A stretch of DNA of 64,000 bases from Ensifer aridi (GTDB taxonomy: Bacteria; Pseudomonadota; Alphaproteobacteria; Rhizobiales; Rhizobiaceae): the NCBI RefSeq assembly GCF_002078505.1, contig NZ_LUAV01000021.1, forward strand, positions 86,329-150,328. Reading direction: 5' to 3'. Under the pieces are notes generated by a model. That model was not told the DNA's origin. It saw only the letters and a list, made by a program, of their open reading frames with translations, and did no database searches. This document shows, in pieces, positions 27,056 through 36,568 of the stretch; positions within the stretch are counted from its first letter, which is position 1, and the number at the start of each line of letters is the position of its first letter. A program made the position numbers and the translations under genes.

Positions 27056-28096
27056 CTAATGCTGGTTGAGAAGGTCAGCCACGGTCTCTCCGCGTCGGCG
27101 GGCGTCGGCCGCAAGCCAAATCTCGCCGACCTCGTAGATCTCACCGTAGGTACGGAACGGAACAATGACATCGATGGCGGCGGAAAGCATATCAATCAGC
27201 GTGCGGTCTTCAAGAGCAGCCCCTTGCGAGCTGCTCTTGACGAGCGAAAAGAGCTTTTTGAACGCCTGAACAGGATCTGCCCCATGTATGGTGGAGATCG
27301 ATCCCGGATGGCCAGAAACGACTTCGCTGAGATAAGCCCAAGCGGCATCGTCGCGCAGCTCGCCGAGCAGTATTCGATCCGGTCGCATGCGCAGGCTGGC
27401 CTGCAGCAGCTGTTCTGCCGTTACCGCGCCTAAACCTGTTCCATCCTTTGAATAGAGTAGCCTTACATGGTTCTCATGCGGAATTACGAGCTCGAGCGTG
27501 TCCTCGATTGTGATGAGTCTTTCCTGCGGCGGGATGGCGCCGATCAAAGTCTTGCTCATGGTCGTCTTGCCGCTACCCGTGTGCCCGCAGAGCAGCATCG
27601 TCAGCCGAGCAGTCACGCATGCATGCAGGAATCCCTCCAGATCACCTCGGTCGTAGTGCTCAAGAATCTGTTCGTCCTGTTCAGTTTGGCGCTGCTTGCG
27701 CGAGCGCCATTGATTCCATCGCGAAGCATCATACCGGGACGCGACTTCCTTGAGCTCCGGAACACGGGATCCGGGGCGCCGAATTGTCAGGCTGACGGTG
27801 CCCGATGGCACAGCGGGCGGTAAACAGATTTGAAGCCGCTCTCCATTTGGCAGTTCGGTGGCGCACAGAGGACTTCGCGGTCCGACATCCTGCTTTCTTA
27901 ACGCTCCTGCCAAGATCGCGATGTCTTCAAGATCATCGTAGGTGAGCGGTAACGGATATTTTGCGAAGCCGCCGGCCTGACGAACGAAAGCCTCTCCAGG
28001 TCTATTAATCGCGACTTCTTCGGTCCTTGGCTCCTCAAGCCATCCCAAAACTGGTTCAAGGAGAAAACGCAATTGTGGAGCTGCCTCCGTCTGCAT
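27056..28096 (-). CDS. virB11: T4SS ATPase VirB11
   Basis: VirB11 is the hexameric traffic ATPase at the cytoplasmic face of the secretion channel. The 346-residue protein has Walker A GHTGSGKTTM, the Asp box TIEDTLELVIP and the His box SGHPGSISTIHG. It resembles Agrobacterium VirB11 throughout (344 residues). It is the last virB gene and starts 16 bases after the virB10 stop. A gap of about 260 bases separates it from virG. Confidence 0.95.
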   Translation of the reverse strand: MQTEAAPQLRFLLEPVLGWLEEPRTEEVAINRPGEAFVRQAGGFAKYPLPLTYDDLEDIAILAGALRKQDVGPRSPLCATELPNGERLQICLPPAVPSGTVSLTIRRPGSRVPELKEVASRYDASRWNQWRSRKQRQTEQDEQILEHYDRGDLEGFLHACVTARLTMLLCGHTGSGKTTMSKTLIGAIPPQERLITIEDTLELVIPHENHVRLLYSKDGTGLGAVTAEQLLQASLRMRPDRILLGELRDDAAWAYLSEVVSGHPGSISTIHGADPVQAFKKLFSLVKSSSQGAALEDRTLIDMLSAAIDVIVPFRTYGEIYEVGEIWLAADARRRGETVADLLNQH

Positions 28097-28112
28097 TCAG
28101 GCCTCCGATTTA

Positions 28113-29255
28113 CTATCTGGACCAGGGTTGCCGATTTCGCGCTCTCGACGCGCCAGTGGCTGTCCGAAGCTCGTATACATCCGAGAAGTCGATGTCCCGC
28201 GCGACAAAAATGGATACCGCATCCCCCTGATTTTTTTTCAGAGTGGGTGGAATGTTGATCGACGCTCTTAGCATCGTGTTGGCGGTCTGTTCTCCATTCC
28301 CCTGCAAACCATTAATGCTGGTGCCGGCGCCTGAGCTGCCAGCGTAACTACTGGCCGCCTGGAAAGCACCCTGGACGGCGCTCAAGAGCATTGCCCCGCC
28401 AACGCGTTGCCAGAAGTGATTGTCGACCGTGCCAGGCAGTCCCGAGCGACCGAGTTCGTCAGCGCCTGGTGACGCGAGCGACACTACGGCATGATTGGGT
28501 GTAACGGCGCGATTCCAGATCACAAACACGCGTGCATCCCCTTGTTGTAAGCCACGCTGGATTTCGCCAACGACGGTCGTGCCGCGATCCAGGAGGACAA
28601 CGTTGCCCGTCGCCCCTCGGACGTCCTGGGGTAATACGCATTTCACGTAACCGGCCAAGTTGGTATCGATCGCTGTTTGCAGAATGCAGGGAATAGTCGT
28701 TCCTTGCGTAATCATGAAGTCAGGGTGCGGTAAGAGTGTTGCCCGGCTAGGCTGCAGCACAGTCGGCTTCATCCGCGTTGAAAGATCATTCTCGACTGGA
28801 GCTTCGCCCGTAAGTGAGGAGGAGTCTTGCTCCTTGTCTTCGTGTTCGTGGCCAATGTCCACTCGTTGGGCCGGCTTGCTATTGCCTTGATCACCGCTGC
28901 TATAGGCAAAAATCGGCGTTTTCTCAGGCTGTTCGGCATCGCGGTCAGGCTGGCTCATCTCTGCCGCAGGAGCTGGCGGCTGCGCAGGCTGCTGGGTTGC
29001 TGGGGGATCGGGAGCAATATCGATCGGCGACGGACGAAAGGGCTCGGTGTGGGTGAGAACCGTAGTTTGAGGCAGGGAAGTGTCGTTTTCTGCCTTTGAG
29101 TGTCCACCAAGCCAGATGAGACATAAGGATAACGCCAGAATCAAACCTGCGACCATCAGCTTCTGCAATCCCGAAAGTCGCCGGCGAGGTGAGTCATAAA
29201 CCACGGATCCGGACGCATCCACATCGTGCACAGATTGCGGATTGGCGTCGTTCAT
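28113..29255 (-). CDS. virB10: T4SS energy-transducing channel protein VirB10
   Basis: VirB10 spans both membranes and links ATP use to gating of the outer-membrane channel. The 380-residue protein has a short cytoplasmic tail, one helix (LQKLMVAGLILALSLCLIWL), a Pro-rich periplasmic linker (PDPPATQQPAQPPAPAAEM) and the conserved beta domain (TIPCILQTAIDTNLAGYVKC, VLLDRGTTVVGE). The start at 29255 overlaps the virB9 stop. A longer frame to 29282 is less likely. Confidence 0.95.
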   Translation of the reverse strand: MNDANPQSVHDVDASGSVVYDSPRRRLSGLQKLMVAGLILALSLCLIWLGGHSKAENDTSLPQTTVLTHTEPFRPSPIDIAPDPPATQQPAQPPAPAAEMSQPDRDAEQPEKTPIFAYSSGDQGNSKPAQRVDIGHEHEDKEQDSSSLTGEAPVENDLSTRMKPTVLQPSRATLLPHPDFMITQGTTIPCILQTAIDTNLAGYVKCVLPQDVRGATGNVVLLDRGTTVVGEIQRGLQQGDARVFVIWNRAVTPNHAVVSLASPGADELGRSGLPGTVDNHFWQRVGGAMLLSAVQGAFQAASSYAGSSGAGTSINGLQGNGEQTANTMLRASINIPPTLKKNQGDAVSIFVARDIDFSDVYELRTATGASRARNRQPWSR

Positions 29256-30130
29256 CGCCTTGGCTCCTTTAGAACGCGCCAAACATCGGGCCTGACCGTG
29301 CCGGTGCCCGGGTCTCGGCCAATGGGATCGTACGCGCTATTCCAGATGCATAACACTGTGTCTCCATCTCTCAGTCGCCAACCACGAGCAACCGAGGGAA
29401 TCTCGACATAATCGCCTTTGACCGAATAGTTGGCCGTGGCTTCCTTGCCGTCTGGATTGATCGTGTAAATCGACGGTATGCGCACATTGCCTGGAAAGCG
29501 GAATACGGTGGTGATGCCGTTGTCAAAAACTTCCAGGGGCATCAGCGAGCGATCCCCCTGGGCGACATAACGCCAATTGTTGGCGCTCGGACTCTCGCTC
29601 GCCGGCTTATCTAATAAGTCCTGAGCCCTGCGTTGATACAGTGCTTCCGCTCGGAGGCGATAGGCGGCAGACGTCTGCTCCGCTTGCTTCCGCCGAGCCG
29701 CAGCTTCATCGACAGGGTAGGCGAATTGTACGCTGTAGTAGAGTTCAGGCTGCTCTTTGTCGAGCCCAGACATGGTCTTGGCAGAGATGCTGAAAACATA
29801 GCGCCGCATACCCGCGTCGCTCGCTGTCAGCACGATGACCGGCTGCGAGGGGAGGACACGACTTGCCTTGAAGAAGAGATAGTTGCCGCGCGGAAGGGCT
29901 GCGAGGTCGTTGCTGTTGGAAACGGCGACGGCTGTGACGGTCTCGTTCGCCCCAAATGTGACAACCATAGTTGCCCCGACAGCGGTTGACAGGCGCACCA
30001 CCTCGTCCGGGTTGTAGGCTAGATGGCGCATGCGGGGATCCAGTTTACCGGCCGTAGGAGTGTCTTCCGCACGCGCGCCCACCGTGATGAAAAGCAAACA
30101 AGCCAGTGTGAAAAACGCTTCTTTCCTCAT
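29252..30130 (-). CDS. virB9: T4SS outer-membrane complex protein VirB9
   Basis: VirB9 forms the outer-membrane core complex with VirB7 and VirB10. The 292-residue protein begins with a signal peptide (MRKEAFFTLACLLFITVGARA). It has the conserved N-terminal segment DPRMRHLAYNPDEVVRL and C-terminal domain (VFRFPGNVRIPSIYTI, DTVLCIWN with a cysteine able to pair with VirB7). Length matches Agrobacterium VirB9 (293). It overlaps both neighbours by 4 bases. Confidence 0.95.
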   Translation of the reverse strand: MRKEAFFTLACLLFITVGARAEDTPTAGKLDPRMRHLAYNPDEVVRLSTAVGATMVVTFGANETVTAVAVSNSNDLAALPRGNYLFFKASRVLPSQPVIVLTASDAGMRRYVFSISAKTMSGLDKEQPELYYSVQFAYPVDEAAARRKQAEQTSAAYRLRAEALYQRRAQDLLDKPASESPSANNWRYVAQGDRSLMPLEVFDNGITTVFRFPGNVRIPSIYTINPDGKEATANYSVKGDYVEIPSVARGWRLRDGDTVLCIWNSAYDPIGRDPGTGTVRPDVWRVLKEPRR

Positions 30131-30840
30131 GGTTGATTGCCCCCCAGGTTCGAAACGGAATCCTCCGAGGTTTCATAGGAGGTAACAACTAAGCCCCCCG
30201 GATTGGTCAGCCTCGATCGGCCGGGCAGGCTTGTCACTTTTTCGTAGCGAACTGTTGCAGTCCAAGTACTCACCACCGGCATCTGCCCCTCCAGGACGAG
30301 CGTACGCTTGTAGCGAATCTGCTGCACGGCCGGCGTGATGTCATTCGAAGCGATGTGCTCGACCTCCAGCCTGCCGCGCTTACCGATAACGACTTGCGGC
30401 GACTCTGGATTGGGGTAGTTGAAGAACTCTTGATATTCCTGTCGCACGGCCGGAGCGCTGAAACTTGATACGAGGTCATAGGCATACTGAGCCGTGTCCG
30501 CTGTATAGCTTTCGCGCAGGCGCACATATTGCCAGAGGGAGGCATTCACAACCGCCTCCTCTTGCGTCGCCGGCAGTCGTGAGACGGACACTTCACTGTC
30601 GACTGTACCATCGGGGCGTACCCAAAGATAAACAGGCACAAGCTTATTTAACGGAACCATGGTGGCGATAGTAAAGGCCTGGGCAACATTTCCAAGAACA
30701 GCGACCGCCGCAGTGACGACCAGCACCTTGGAGACACGCCGTGCTGACTTCGCACGTGCAGTTTGAAACGCTTCCACTTCCTTATAGTGGGCAGCCAATG
30801 CCTCTCTCTCCACCAGCAGAGCGTGTTCAGGGCCCTTCAT
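30127..30840 (-). CDS. virB8: T4SS inner-membrane assembly protein VirB8
   Basis: VirB8 is a bitopic inner-membrane protein that organises channel assembly. The 237-residue product equals Agrobacterium VirB8 in length. It has an N-terminal cytoplasmic tail (EREALAAHYKEVEAFQ), one helix (VLVVTAAVAVLGNVAQAFTI) and the periplasmic NTF2-like domain (SLWQYVRLRESYTADTAQY, FSAPAVRQEYQEFFNYPNP). I use the ATG at 30840; it lies inside the end of virB7, so the genes overlap by 14 bases. Confidence 0.95.
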   Translation of the reverse strand: MKGPEHALLVEREALAAHYKEVEAFQTARAKSARRVSKVLVVTAAVAVLGNVAQAFTIATMVPLNKLVPVYLWVRPDGTVDSEVSVSRLPATQEEAVVNASLWQYVRLRESYTADTAQYAYDLVSSFSAPAVRQEYQEFFNYPNPESPQVVIGKRGRLEVEHIASNDITPAVQQIRYKRTLVLEGQMPVVSTWTATVRYEKVTSLPGRSRLTNPGGLVVTSYETSEDSVSNLGGNQP

Positions 30841-30988
30841 TAAGCTCTCCCGCGACCTGAAGGTCCGATGGAGTCGGTTGCCACTGTCCAACGTTCAGCG
30901 GGAAAACTGGACCCTTGCAGGTCGCTAGCTTGTCGGTTGTCTGGCACGCGGCTAGAGTAAGGGTTAGAAGCAACAGGCAATACTTCAT
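30827..30988 (-). CDS. virB7: T4SS lipoprotein VirB7
   Basis: This 53-residue lipoprotein has a signal peptide ending in the lipobox LAAC (acylated Cys15) and a second cysteine at position 24 (LATCKGPVFPLNVG) that in Agrobacterium forms a disulfide with VirB9. The whole sequence parallels Agrobacterium VirB7 (55 residues), including the ending QWQPTPSDLQ. It lies between virB6 and virB8, and its 3' end overlaps virB8. Confidence 0.92.
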   Translation of the reverse strand: MKYCLLLLTLTLAACQTTDKLATCKGPVFPLNVGQWQPTPSDLQVAGELNEGP

Positions 30989-31019
30989 TGCGTTTTCCAA
31001 GTTGAGTGATTAGTCGGTC

Positions 31020-31907
31020 CTAGCCACGCGTTAGTTGAGCGAGGTGGCGATTCAGGCTGCTGCCAATTTGGTTTGTTCCGCCCAAATAAGCGCCCCCGAT
31101 GTTGCTGGCGATCACGGGTAGCGCCACAATCAGAGCGTCGCCGGCAAGAAAGAGCATGTCGAGTTCGTAAAGCCCGATAATCTTGGCTGCAGTCGTGCCC
31201 GAAAGAGAGATCACGCGGAGCATTACTGCGAGGACGGTCGCTTCCGCTGCGAGGACAATCGTCGTGACAATGTTCAGCAGGAGTAAAAGAATCCCGTAGG
31301 TGATGAGTTGGCCCACCCATTTCGCAGCCATGTCTCGAGTGCGATCAAACAGATAGCCTACAAGGATCAGTGGACCAATCGCCAACAGCACTTTCGTAAG
31401 AATTCCAGCGGAATCGTAAATCGCGAACGCAGCCCAAAGTGCACCGTAAAAAGCCCATTGCGCGCCTTCAAAGGCGAGAATGTCCTGGCCATTCATCGGT
31501 CCAATTTCGGATGCGATCATTTGGAAGTAGACCTGGCTTTGAGCGAACATGATGTCGAGCCTTAGAGGGATGTCGACAAATGGAATGTGACTGCCACTGA
31601 CCTGGTGCACGAATTTTGGAATCGTGTCCTCAAAGACTGACACGACGTACTCATGGTAGTTCGCCTGCCCCACGACAAGGGCGGCAACAAGTGACACCGT
31701 GATGACCTTCGTAATGCCACCACGAGCGTCCATTTCACCACGCATGACCAAAATGCCTTGAACTATTATCCAAAGCGTGACGCACGCCACCAAAGGCGCA
31801 CTGACCGCATTCTGGATCTTCTCCAGCGTCGTGTTCAGCCCTATCTCAAAGGCCGTATCAAAGGTCGTGTGAATAGCCGTAAATGGCGCGGCAATTCTGA
31901 AATTCAT
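31020..31907 (-). CDS. virB6: T4SS polytopic inner-membrane protein VirB6
   Basis: VirB6 is the multi-spanning inner-membrane channel component. The 295-residue protein has five to seven hydrophobic segments (for example VTLWIIVQGILVMRG, VITVSLVAALVVGQ, LIVALPVIASNIGGAYLGG) and a long periplasmic loop in the middle (DTIPKFVHQVSGSHIPFVDI). Length is the same as Agrobacterium VirB6. Confidence 0.93.
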   Translation of the reverse strand: MNFRIAAPFTAIHTTFDTAFEIGLNTTLEKIQNAVSAPLVACVTLWIIVQGILVMRGEMDARGGITKVITVSLVAALVVGQANYHEYVVSVFEDTIPKFVHQVSGSHIPFVDIPLRLDIMFAQSQVYFQMIASEIGPMNGQDILAFEGAQWAFYGALWAAFAIYDSAGILTKVLLAIGPLILVGYLFDRTRDMAAKWVGQLITYGILLLLLNIVTTIVLAAEATVLAVMLRVISLSGTTAAKIIGLYELDMLFLAGDALIVALPVIASNIGGAYLGGTNQIGSSLNRHLAQLTRG

Positions 31908-31988
31908 CGCTCCAACCTGACCAACTTCTCTCCGCCTCCGGTAGGGACAGGCTCCCCGCCCACTCGAGCGGTAAGATCAACTGCAAAA

Positions 31989-32675
31989 TTACGGCAGCGC
32001 ACCGAACATTGTCGCAGTTTCCCGGCGTTCCCGCCGCTGTGTAGTTGCCTCCTCTGCTGCTTGAAGGCGTGCCTGTGCAGTGGTCATCGTCAATAAGCTA
32101 GTGGCCTGAGTGTTCTGAATAATCGCGTCGTGTATCTGCTTGAGAATTAGACCGTTCGTGACGGTCGCCTGCATAATGTTCCGCGAACGCGAAAGCTCAT
32201 TCAGCGTGCTGGCGTTTTCCTTGAGCCGATGATCCATGGCGTCCAGATTGTTGGCTGCGGCCCCGGCTGCATTGGAAGAACCGACAATTTGCTCGCGTAA
32301 GAGAGCCCCTTGCGCGTCGTTACCCCACTTCACATCATTTTCGGCATCCGATGCGATCGCGCGCGCCGTTGCCGATGCCGGCGCTTGTGCAGCAAACATC
32401 TGCTTTTCAAGGTGATCCGTAGACGGATAGCGGTTCGGCTGGTTGAGTGAACTTAGAACCCCGGTGACCGCAAAGGACGTCGTGAACATCTGCACCATTT
32501 GTACTGTCTGTTCGAGCAATGCGAGTGTGTGAACAACGTTTTGCGCAGTGTTTACCGCAGTTAGACCCGACTGGAATTCCGTTGCGGGATCGCTGACGAC
32601 AAACTGCGCTCGGGCGGGCCCCTGCAGGAGAAGGCAAGCCGCAAGCGCCGTTGCCGTGAGTTGTGCTATTTTCAT
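31989..32675 (-). CDS. virB5: T4SS pilus-tip protein VirB5
   Basis: VirB5 is a minor pilus component thought to contact the host cell. The 228-residue protein has a cleavable signal peptide ending in GPARAQ, then an alpha-helical body rich in Gln, Ala and Asn (VHTLALLEQTVQMVQM, SRSRNIMQATVTNGLILKQI). Length and helical pattern match VirB5; sequence similarity across rhizobia is moderate. It lies between virB4 and virB6. Confidence 0.92.
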   Translation of the reverse strand: MKIAQLTATALAACLLLQGPARAQFVVSDPATEFQSGLTAVNTAQNVVHTLALLEQTVQMVQMFTTSFAVTGVLSSLNQPNRYPSTDHLEKQMFAAQAPASATARAIASDAENDVKWGNDAQGALLREQIVGSSNAAGAAANNLDAMDHRLKENASTLNELSRSRNIMQATVTNGLILKQIHDAIIQNTQATSLLTMTTAQARLQAAEEATTQRRERRETATMFGALP

Positions 32676-32688
32676 GAACTTGCCTCCG

Positions 32689-35058
32689 TCAGTCTTGTAC
32701 TTCGTCGTAACGCGCTATGAACTCGTCGAGCCACTCAGAAGGTTCCTCGCCATATGTCTGACGCAGCTGATCGGCAAAGCGCACGGTGTTCGCCCGTCCC
32801 GAGAGTACGGCGACATATTCGCGCATCTGCCTAAGATCGAATTCGCAGACAACGCTTCCGCTCTCGCGCTTAAGCAAAAACTTGCGGCTCCCGACTGTCA
32901 TATCCTCACGGATCGCCTGAAATTCTCGTTCGGTACATTTCAGCCCGCCGATATAGGCAGATCGGTCCGCTGTAGGTGATGGGTAAAGGATTTTTGTCAT
33001 GCATTGCGCGACGAGGCTGGCTCCTAGACGCGACTCCAAGACGTGCTCAGGTTGCTGTGTTGCAAGTATAAGCATGCCGTTGTTCTTGCGCACGGTGAGC
33101 AGGAATTTGTCCACAACCGCGGAGAATTGCGGGTTCAACAAATAGAAACGAAACTCGTCGCAGCTCATGACAAATCGGCGGCCATCCACGACAGAGCCCA
33201 CTCGATGCAAAAGATATGCAGCGGCCGGTGCACACACCTCCTCATACTCCAGGAGTTGCGTCATATCGAAGCCCGTGACCGAGGCATCCAGCCTTACTTC
33301 ATCTACCTCGCCGTCGAAAGCCCAACCGAGCGCGTTTCCTCTGCACCACCGCTGTAGTCGCGCACCCGCGCCCTCGGATGGACCGTGTAACAAGAATTCG
33401 CGAAGGCCGGCGAGTGAGCGCATACCCGGCTCGAACGAAAGCTGCCGAACAATACCTCGCTCCAGGCGACGATTCTCCTCTGGAGTGATGCCGCAGCGTC
33501 CGTCGCTCTCGATCAGCGCCACGATCCATTCGCGCAGAAAGTCCCGCGAAGCCGATGTATTGGGCAGGCCCCGCAGAGGCGCCAAGCCGCTCGGCACTCC
33601 TCTGCGTAAAGCGAGGTATGTTCCTCCCGTTGCACGTACCAACAGCTCACCACCACGGTCCTTGTCGAAAAAGACGATCGCGCCATTGCGGTGAGCCATG
33701 CTCTGCTCGAGCATGGCCAGGATAAAGGTCATGAGCGTCGTTTTGCCTGTACCGATAGGGCCGAATATTGCGGTCATGCCCACGTCGTTCTCATGGGGGA
33801 CATAATCGAAAGGGGTCCCACCGTTGGTGCGAAAGCGCGCAACTGCGTTGCCCCAGTGGCCCCCAACATTGCCGCCAGGAAAATTCTCAAATGAAACCAG
33901 GCCGGCGAAATTTCGTGACGTGACCGCCCCGGGGCGCGTGCGCCACTTGAAGTTCCCCGGAAGCTGCGACCAGTAAGCGGCCTCCATACCGATACTTTCT
34001 TGGACGATGACTGCGCCTGCATCCGTCAACCGTGTGCGGGCGTGCGCAGCGCGATCGGCAAGGTGGTTAAGATTATCGGCATAGACGCAAAGACTTAAAT
34101 GATGCGAACCCATAACGAACTCGTTGCTTGCCAATGCGTCCTCGGCCTGGGCGAGTTCATCGATCTGGGTGATGGCCTTGTCACCGGAACTCATCATTTG
34201 ACTGGACTTGAGGCTGAGCTTGGCGTGAGCCTGTGCACGGGTGAGGAACGAGAAACTTTGGCTTAAAACAAGCGGGAAGTCTGTGGACAACAGCGTGTTG
34301 AGCATTCCCGGCCGTGTCTTTGCCGGATATTCACGGAACGAAAAGATGGAGCCTACGTAACTGTCTTGCGGCGTTCGAATTTCTAGCGCCCGCTTACCGC
34401 AGATGACTCGGTCGGTATAGATCGAAGCGCCAAGTGAGCCGCTGACGACTGGAACCGGTGACCAACGGCAAGTCATGATAAGGCGGAGGGCTTCGCCGAT
34501 CTCCGAGAAAAGCACGTCATCTTTCTCGCGAACACCGAGCCGGCGCAGCCCATACGCGTCGAGTCCGCCAGCAAGCACGTGCCAGAGATCTTCCAGATTG
34601 CGCATCTGGCTTGCAAGATCGTTCTCTTTCCTTTTGTGGAACTTAGTGAACCGGCCGCTTATTTTCGCAAGTGGGGCGCGGGGAAACACAATCAAGGTCA
34701 GGAAGTGATCGTTGCGAAAAAGTTTGCCGGAGAGCACACGCTGCTCAAAAGCGTCGCTCAGACGACTTGCAAAAACGCTGCGGAACTGCCGAGCTGGCGG
34801 CGACGGCACATGGTTATGGCGCACGAGATGAGCGTTTATTGACACATTATCATCGGCGATGTTGCGCAAGAGCGTATTAAACGCGCGGCAGCGTGCATTG
34901 CGGATTTCAATATCTTCCAGTTCAAAGGGCAAACCTCTGACATGTGCCATAGTCATGATGGAACCGTCTTCCAAAAGGACCACGTGATCGCTGAGGTGCC
35001 CGATATAGGGAAGATAAATTTCCCCAGACCTCTCGGCCGTGCCGCTTGTGCCGAGCAT
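32689..35058 (-). CDS. virB4: T4SS ATPase VirB4
   Basis: VirB4 is the large ATPase that powers pilus biogenesis and substrate passage. At 789 residues it equals Agrobacterium VirB4. It shows Walker A (FGPIGTGKTTLMTFILAML), Walker B region (FVMSCDEFRFYLLNP) and a C-terminal motif (NNGMLILATQQPEHVLES). The start MLGTSGTAERSG at 35058 overlaps the virB3 stop as ATGA; a longer frame to 35124 lies within virB3. Confidence 0.96.
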   Translation of the reverse strand: MLGTSGTAERSGEIYLPYIGHLSDHVVLLEDGSIMTMAHVRGLPFELEDIEIRNARCRAFNTLLRNIADDNVSINAHLVRHNHVPSPPARQFRSVFASRLSDAFEQRVLSGKLFRNDHFLTLIVFPRAPLAKISGRFTKFHKRKENDLASQMRNLEDLWHVLAGGLDAYGLRRLGVREKDDVLFSEIGEALRLIMTCRWSPVPVVSGSLGASIYTDRVICGKRALEIRTPQDSYVGSIFSFREYPAKTRPGMLNTLLSTDFPLVLSQSFSFLTRAQAHAKLSLKSSQMMSSGDKAITQIDELAQAEDALASNEFVMGSHHLSLCVYADNLNHLADRAAHARTRLTDAGAVIVQESIGMEAAYWSQLPGNFKWRTRPGAVTSRNFAGLVSFENFPGGNVGGHWGNAVARFRTNGGTPFDYVPHENDVGMTAIFGPIGTGKTTLMTFILAMLEQSMAHRNGAIVFFDKDRGGELLVRATGGTYLALRRGVPSGLAPLRGLPNTSASRDFLREWIVALIESDGRCGITPEENRRLERGIVRQLSFEPGMRSLAGLREFLLHGPSEGAGARLQRWCRGNALGWAFDGEVDEVRLDASVTGFDMTQLLEYEEVCAPAAAYLLHRVGSVVDGRRFVMSCDEFRFYLLNPQFSAVVDKFLLTVRKNNGMLILATQQPEHVLESRLGASLVAQCMTKILYPSPTADRSAYIGGLKCTEREFQAIREDMTVGSRKFLLKRESGSVVCEFDLRQMREYVAVLSGRANTVRFADQLRQTYGEEPSEWLDEFIARYDEVQD

Positions 35059-35384
35059 CACACCATTCCTCTTCCGCGCTGCGGCACCTTTATTGGATTG
35101 GGGCTGACACTTGCCCCACCCCAAACCTGACCGTCAATGCTTCTGCCGGCACTCTGCAGAAAAAGCAGCACTACGCTCACGGCGTTATAGTCACGCTCGA
35201 CGATAACGCGCGCTCCGAACCAAAGTGGCACGAGAACAAGTTCGTAAAGGGGGTTCTGGAAGATGACGATCAAAAACCCGGCTGACATCATGAACAACCC
35301 GGCCAAGGTCAGCGGCACTCCGAGAAACAATGCCGGTCGGGTGGCCGCCACATAAAGCGTGCTTTCTTCCAGACGGGCATTCAT
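35058..35384 (-). CDS. virB3: T4SS inner-membrane protein VirB3
   Basis: VirB3 is a small inner-membrane protein that works with VirB4 in pilus assembly. The 108-residue product begins MNARLEESTLYVAATRPALF and has two adjacent helices (FLGVPLTLAGLFMMSAGFLI and FQNPLYELVLVPLWFGARVI). Length is as in Agrobacterium. It overlaps virB2 and virB4 by a few bases on either side. Confidence 0.93.
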   Translation of the reverse strand: MNARLEESTLYVAATRPALFLGVPLTLAGLFMMSAGFLIVIFQNPLYELVLVPLWFGARVIVERDYNAVSVVLLFLQSAGRSIDGQVWGGASVSPNPIKVPQRGRGMV

Positions 35385-35746
35385 CCGCCGGCCCCAATAA
35401 GCGTTTTTCCGAGAAAGCTGGCTCCGAACATGATGACGATCCCCCCAACAACGCCGGCAACTAGACCGAGTGAAGCACGACCGAACATCCAGGATAGACC
35501 GATGGCGACGATGCCGAGAACTGCCAGTGACTGTCCGAACGGACCAAGGATAAACGTGCATATGTTGTTTAGCATTGTGGCAGGGTCGGCGCTTGCGCCC
35601 ACCTGGGCCGCAGCGGGCCCGGAGGAGACAAAGCTCCACCCGGCCGCCCCACCAGCGGCGGGCGCATAGGCAACGGCCATGCGCAACGCCGTGTCCAGAA
35701 GGCAAAAACGCTTCAAACGCTCGTGGCACCTTTTGAGGAATGTCAT
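35381..35746 (-). CDS. virB2: T4SS pilin VirB2
   Basis: VirB2 is the pilin subunit. The 121-residue precursor (same length as Agrobacterium VirB2) has a long signal segment ending in GPAAAQVG, and a mature region with two hydrophobic helices (TFILGPFGQSLAVLGIVAIG and ASLGLVAGVVGGIVIMFGAS). I use the ATG at 35746 that gives MTFLKRCHERLKR. An upstream in-frame stretch lies in virB1. Confidence 0.93.
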   Translation of the reverse strand: MTFLKRCHERLKRFCLLDTALRMAVAYAPAAGGAAGWSFVSSGPAAAQVGASADPATMLNNICTFILGPFGQSLAVLGIVAIGLSWMFGRASLGLVAGVVGGIVIMFGASFLGKTLIGAGG

Positions 35747-35765
35747 TACTTCACCTTTGTGTGGT

Positions 35766-36467
35766 TCAATCGAATATGAGTTGATTGTCTTCCATCGATT
35801 TGCGGTCTTTCGGCATCTCTGGAGGATTTGATGAATCGCCGCCGGAACGGTGCCCATCATGGGGACCCCAGACATCCCACGTTTCTTCAGGCTTCGCCTT
35901 TTCGCTGCCTTTCTCCGGCGGGAGGAGTAGCGGCGGCACGATCTTTCGCGCGGCTAACTCAACCTTCCGCACATAACCGTTCGCAAACCCGCGCGTCAGA
36001 TCACCAGTATTGTAGGCGGAGATTGCCCGACGAAGCGCGCGTTGTTCTGCCGCGGCAGTCTTGCCGCCCGCGTAGCGGCTCTCAAGCAAGGTCCCTGCAG
36101 CCGAGAGTGAGATGCAGGGCTGAAATGCATTTTCGGGCGTGAGACCAAGCGCAGAAAAGTTCGTCGAATTGATCTGCATAAGTCCGACGTCGATCGAATG
36201 TCCCGCTTTGAGGCGCTCCTCGACGCTCTGCGTTGCTTCCATGGGATCTTTCCAGTGAAGGGTTTCACCGGTGGTATTGTCATGTGCCGAAAGCGGTTCA
36301 AAATCACTTTCAACTTTGGCAATCGCTGCAAGCGTAGACGGAGAAACCCACGGCGAGCATTCGCGGGCGAGTTGGCCGAACTCACGTAAGGACAGTGGTG
36401 CTGCTTCGCTTGAGAGATACATGGACGTCAAAAGGACCATCGAGACTGGCCAAACTGCATTCAACAT
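35766..36467 (-). CDS. virB1: T4SS lytic transglycosylase VirB1
   Basis: VirB1 opens the peptidoglycan for the secretion apparatus. The 233-residue protein has a signal peptide (first ~22 residues). The lytic transglycosylase (SLT) fold follows, with the catalytic glutamate in AKVESDFEPLSAHDN and motifs VGLMQINSTNFSALGL and RRAISAYNTGDLTRGFANGY. The C-terminal ~60 residues are Pro/Lys-rich. It is the first gene of the virB operon, with a vir-box-like motif about 100 bases upstream. Confidence 0.94.
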   Translation of the reverse strand: MLNAVWPVSMVLLTSMYLSSEAAPLSLREFGQLARECSPWVSPSTLAAIAKVESDFEPLSAHDNTTGETLHWKDPMEATQSVEERLKAGHSIDVGLMQINSTNFSALGLTPENAFQPCISLSAAGTLLESRYAGGKTAAAEQRALRRAISAYNTGDLTRGFANGYVRKVELAARKIVPPLLLPPEKGSEKAKPEETWDVWGPHDGHRSGGDSSNPPEMPKDRKSMEDNQLIFD

Positions 36468-36568
36468 TTCCCCCTGTCCTCTCTATCGCGGTCGGCCGTG
36501 ATTGGCACCTGTTGTTCGCGATTATGGGAAGGGTCTGTTACTCTTGGATTTTCGAGTGGCTCCTTTCT

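Noticed and set aside
36490..36520. Sigma-54 promoter (TTGGCACCTGTTGTTCGC) upstream of virB1
   Set aside because: The GG to GC spacing is off by one base or more and it points away from virB1.
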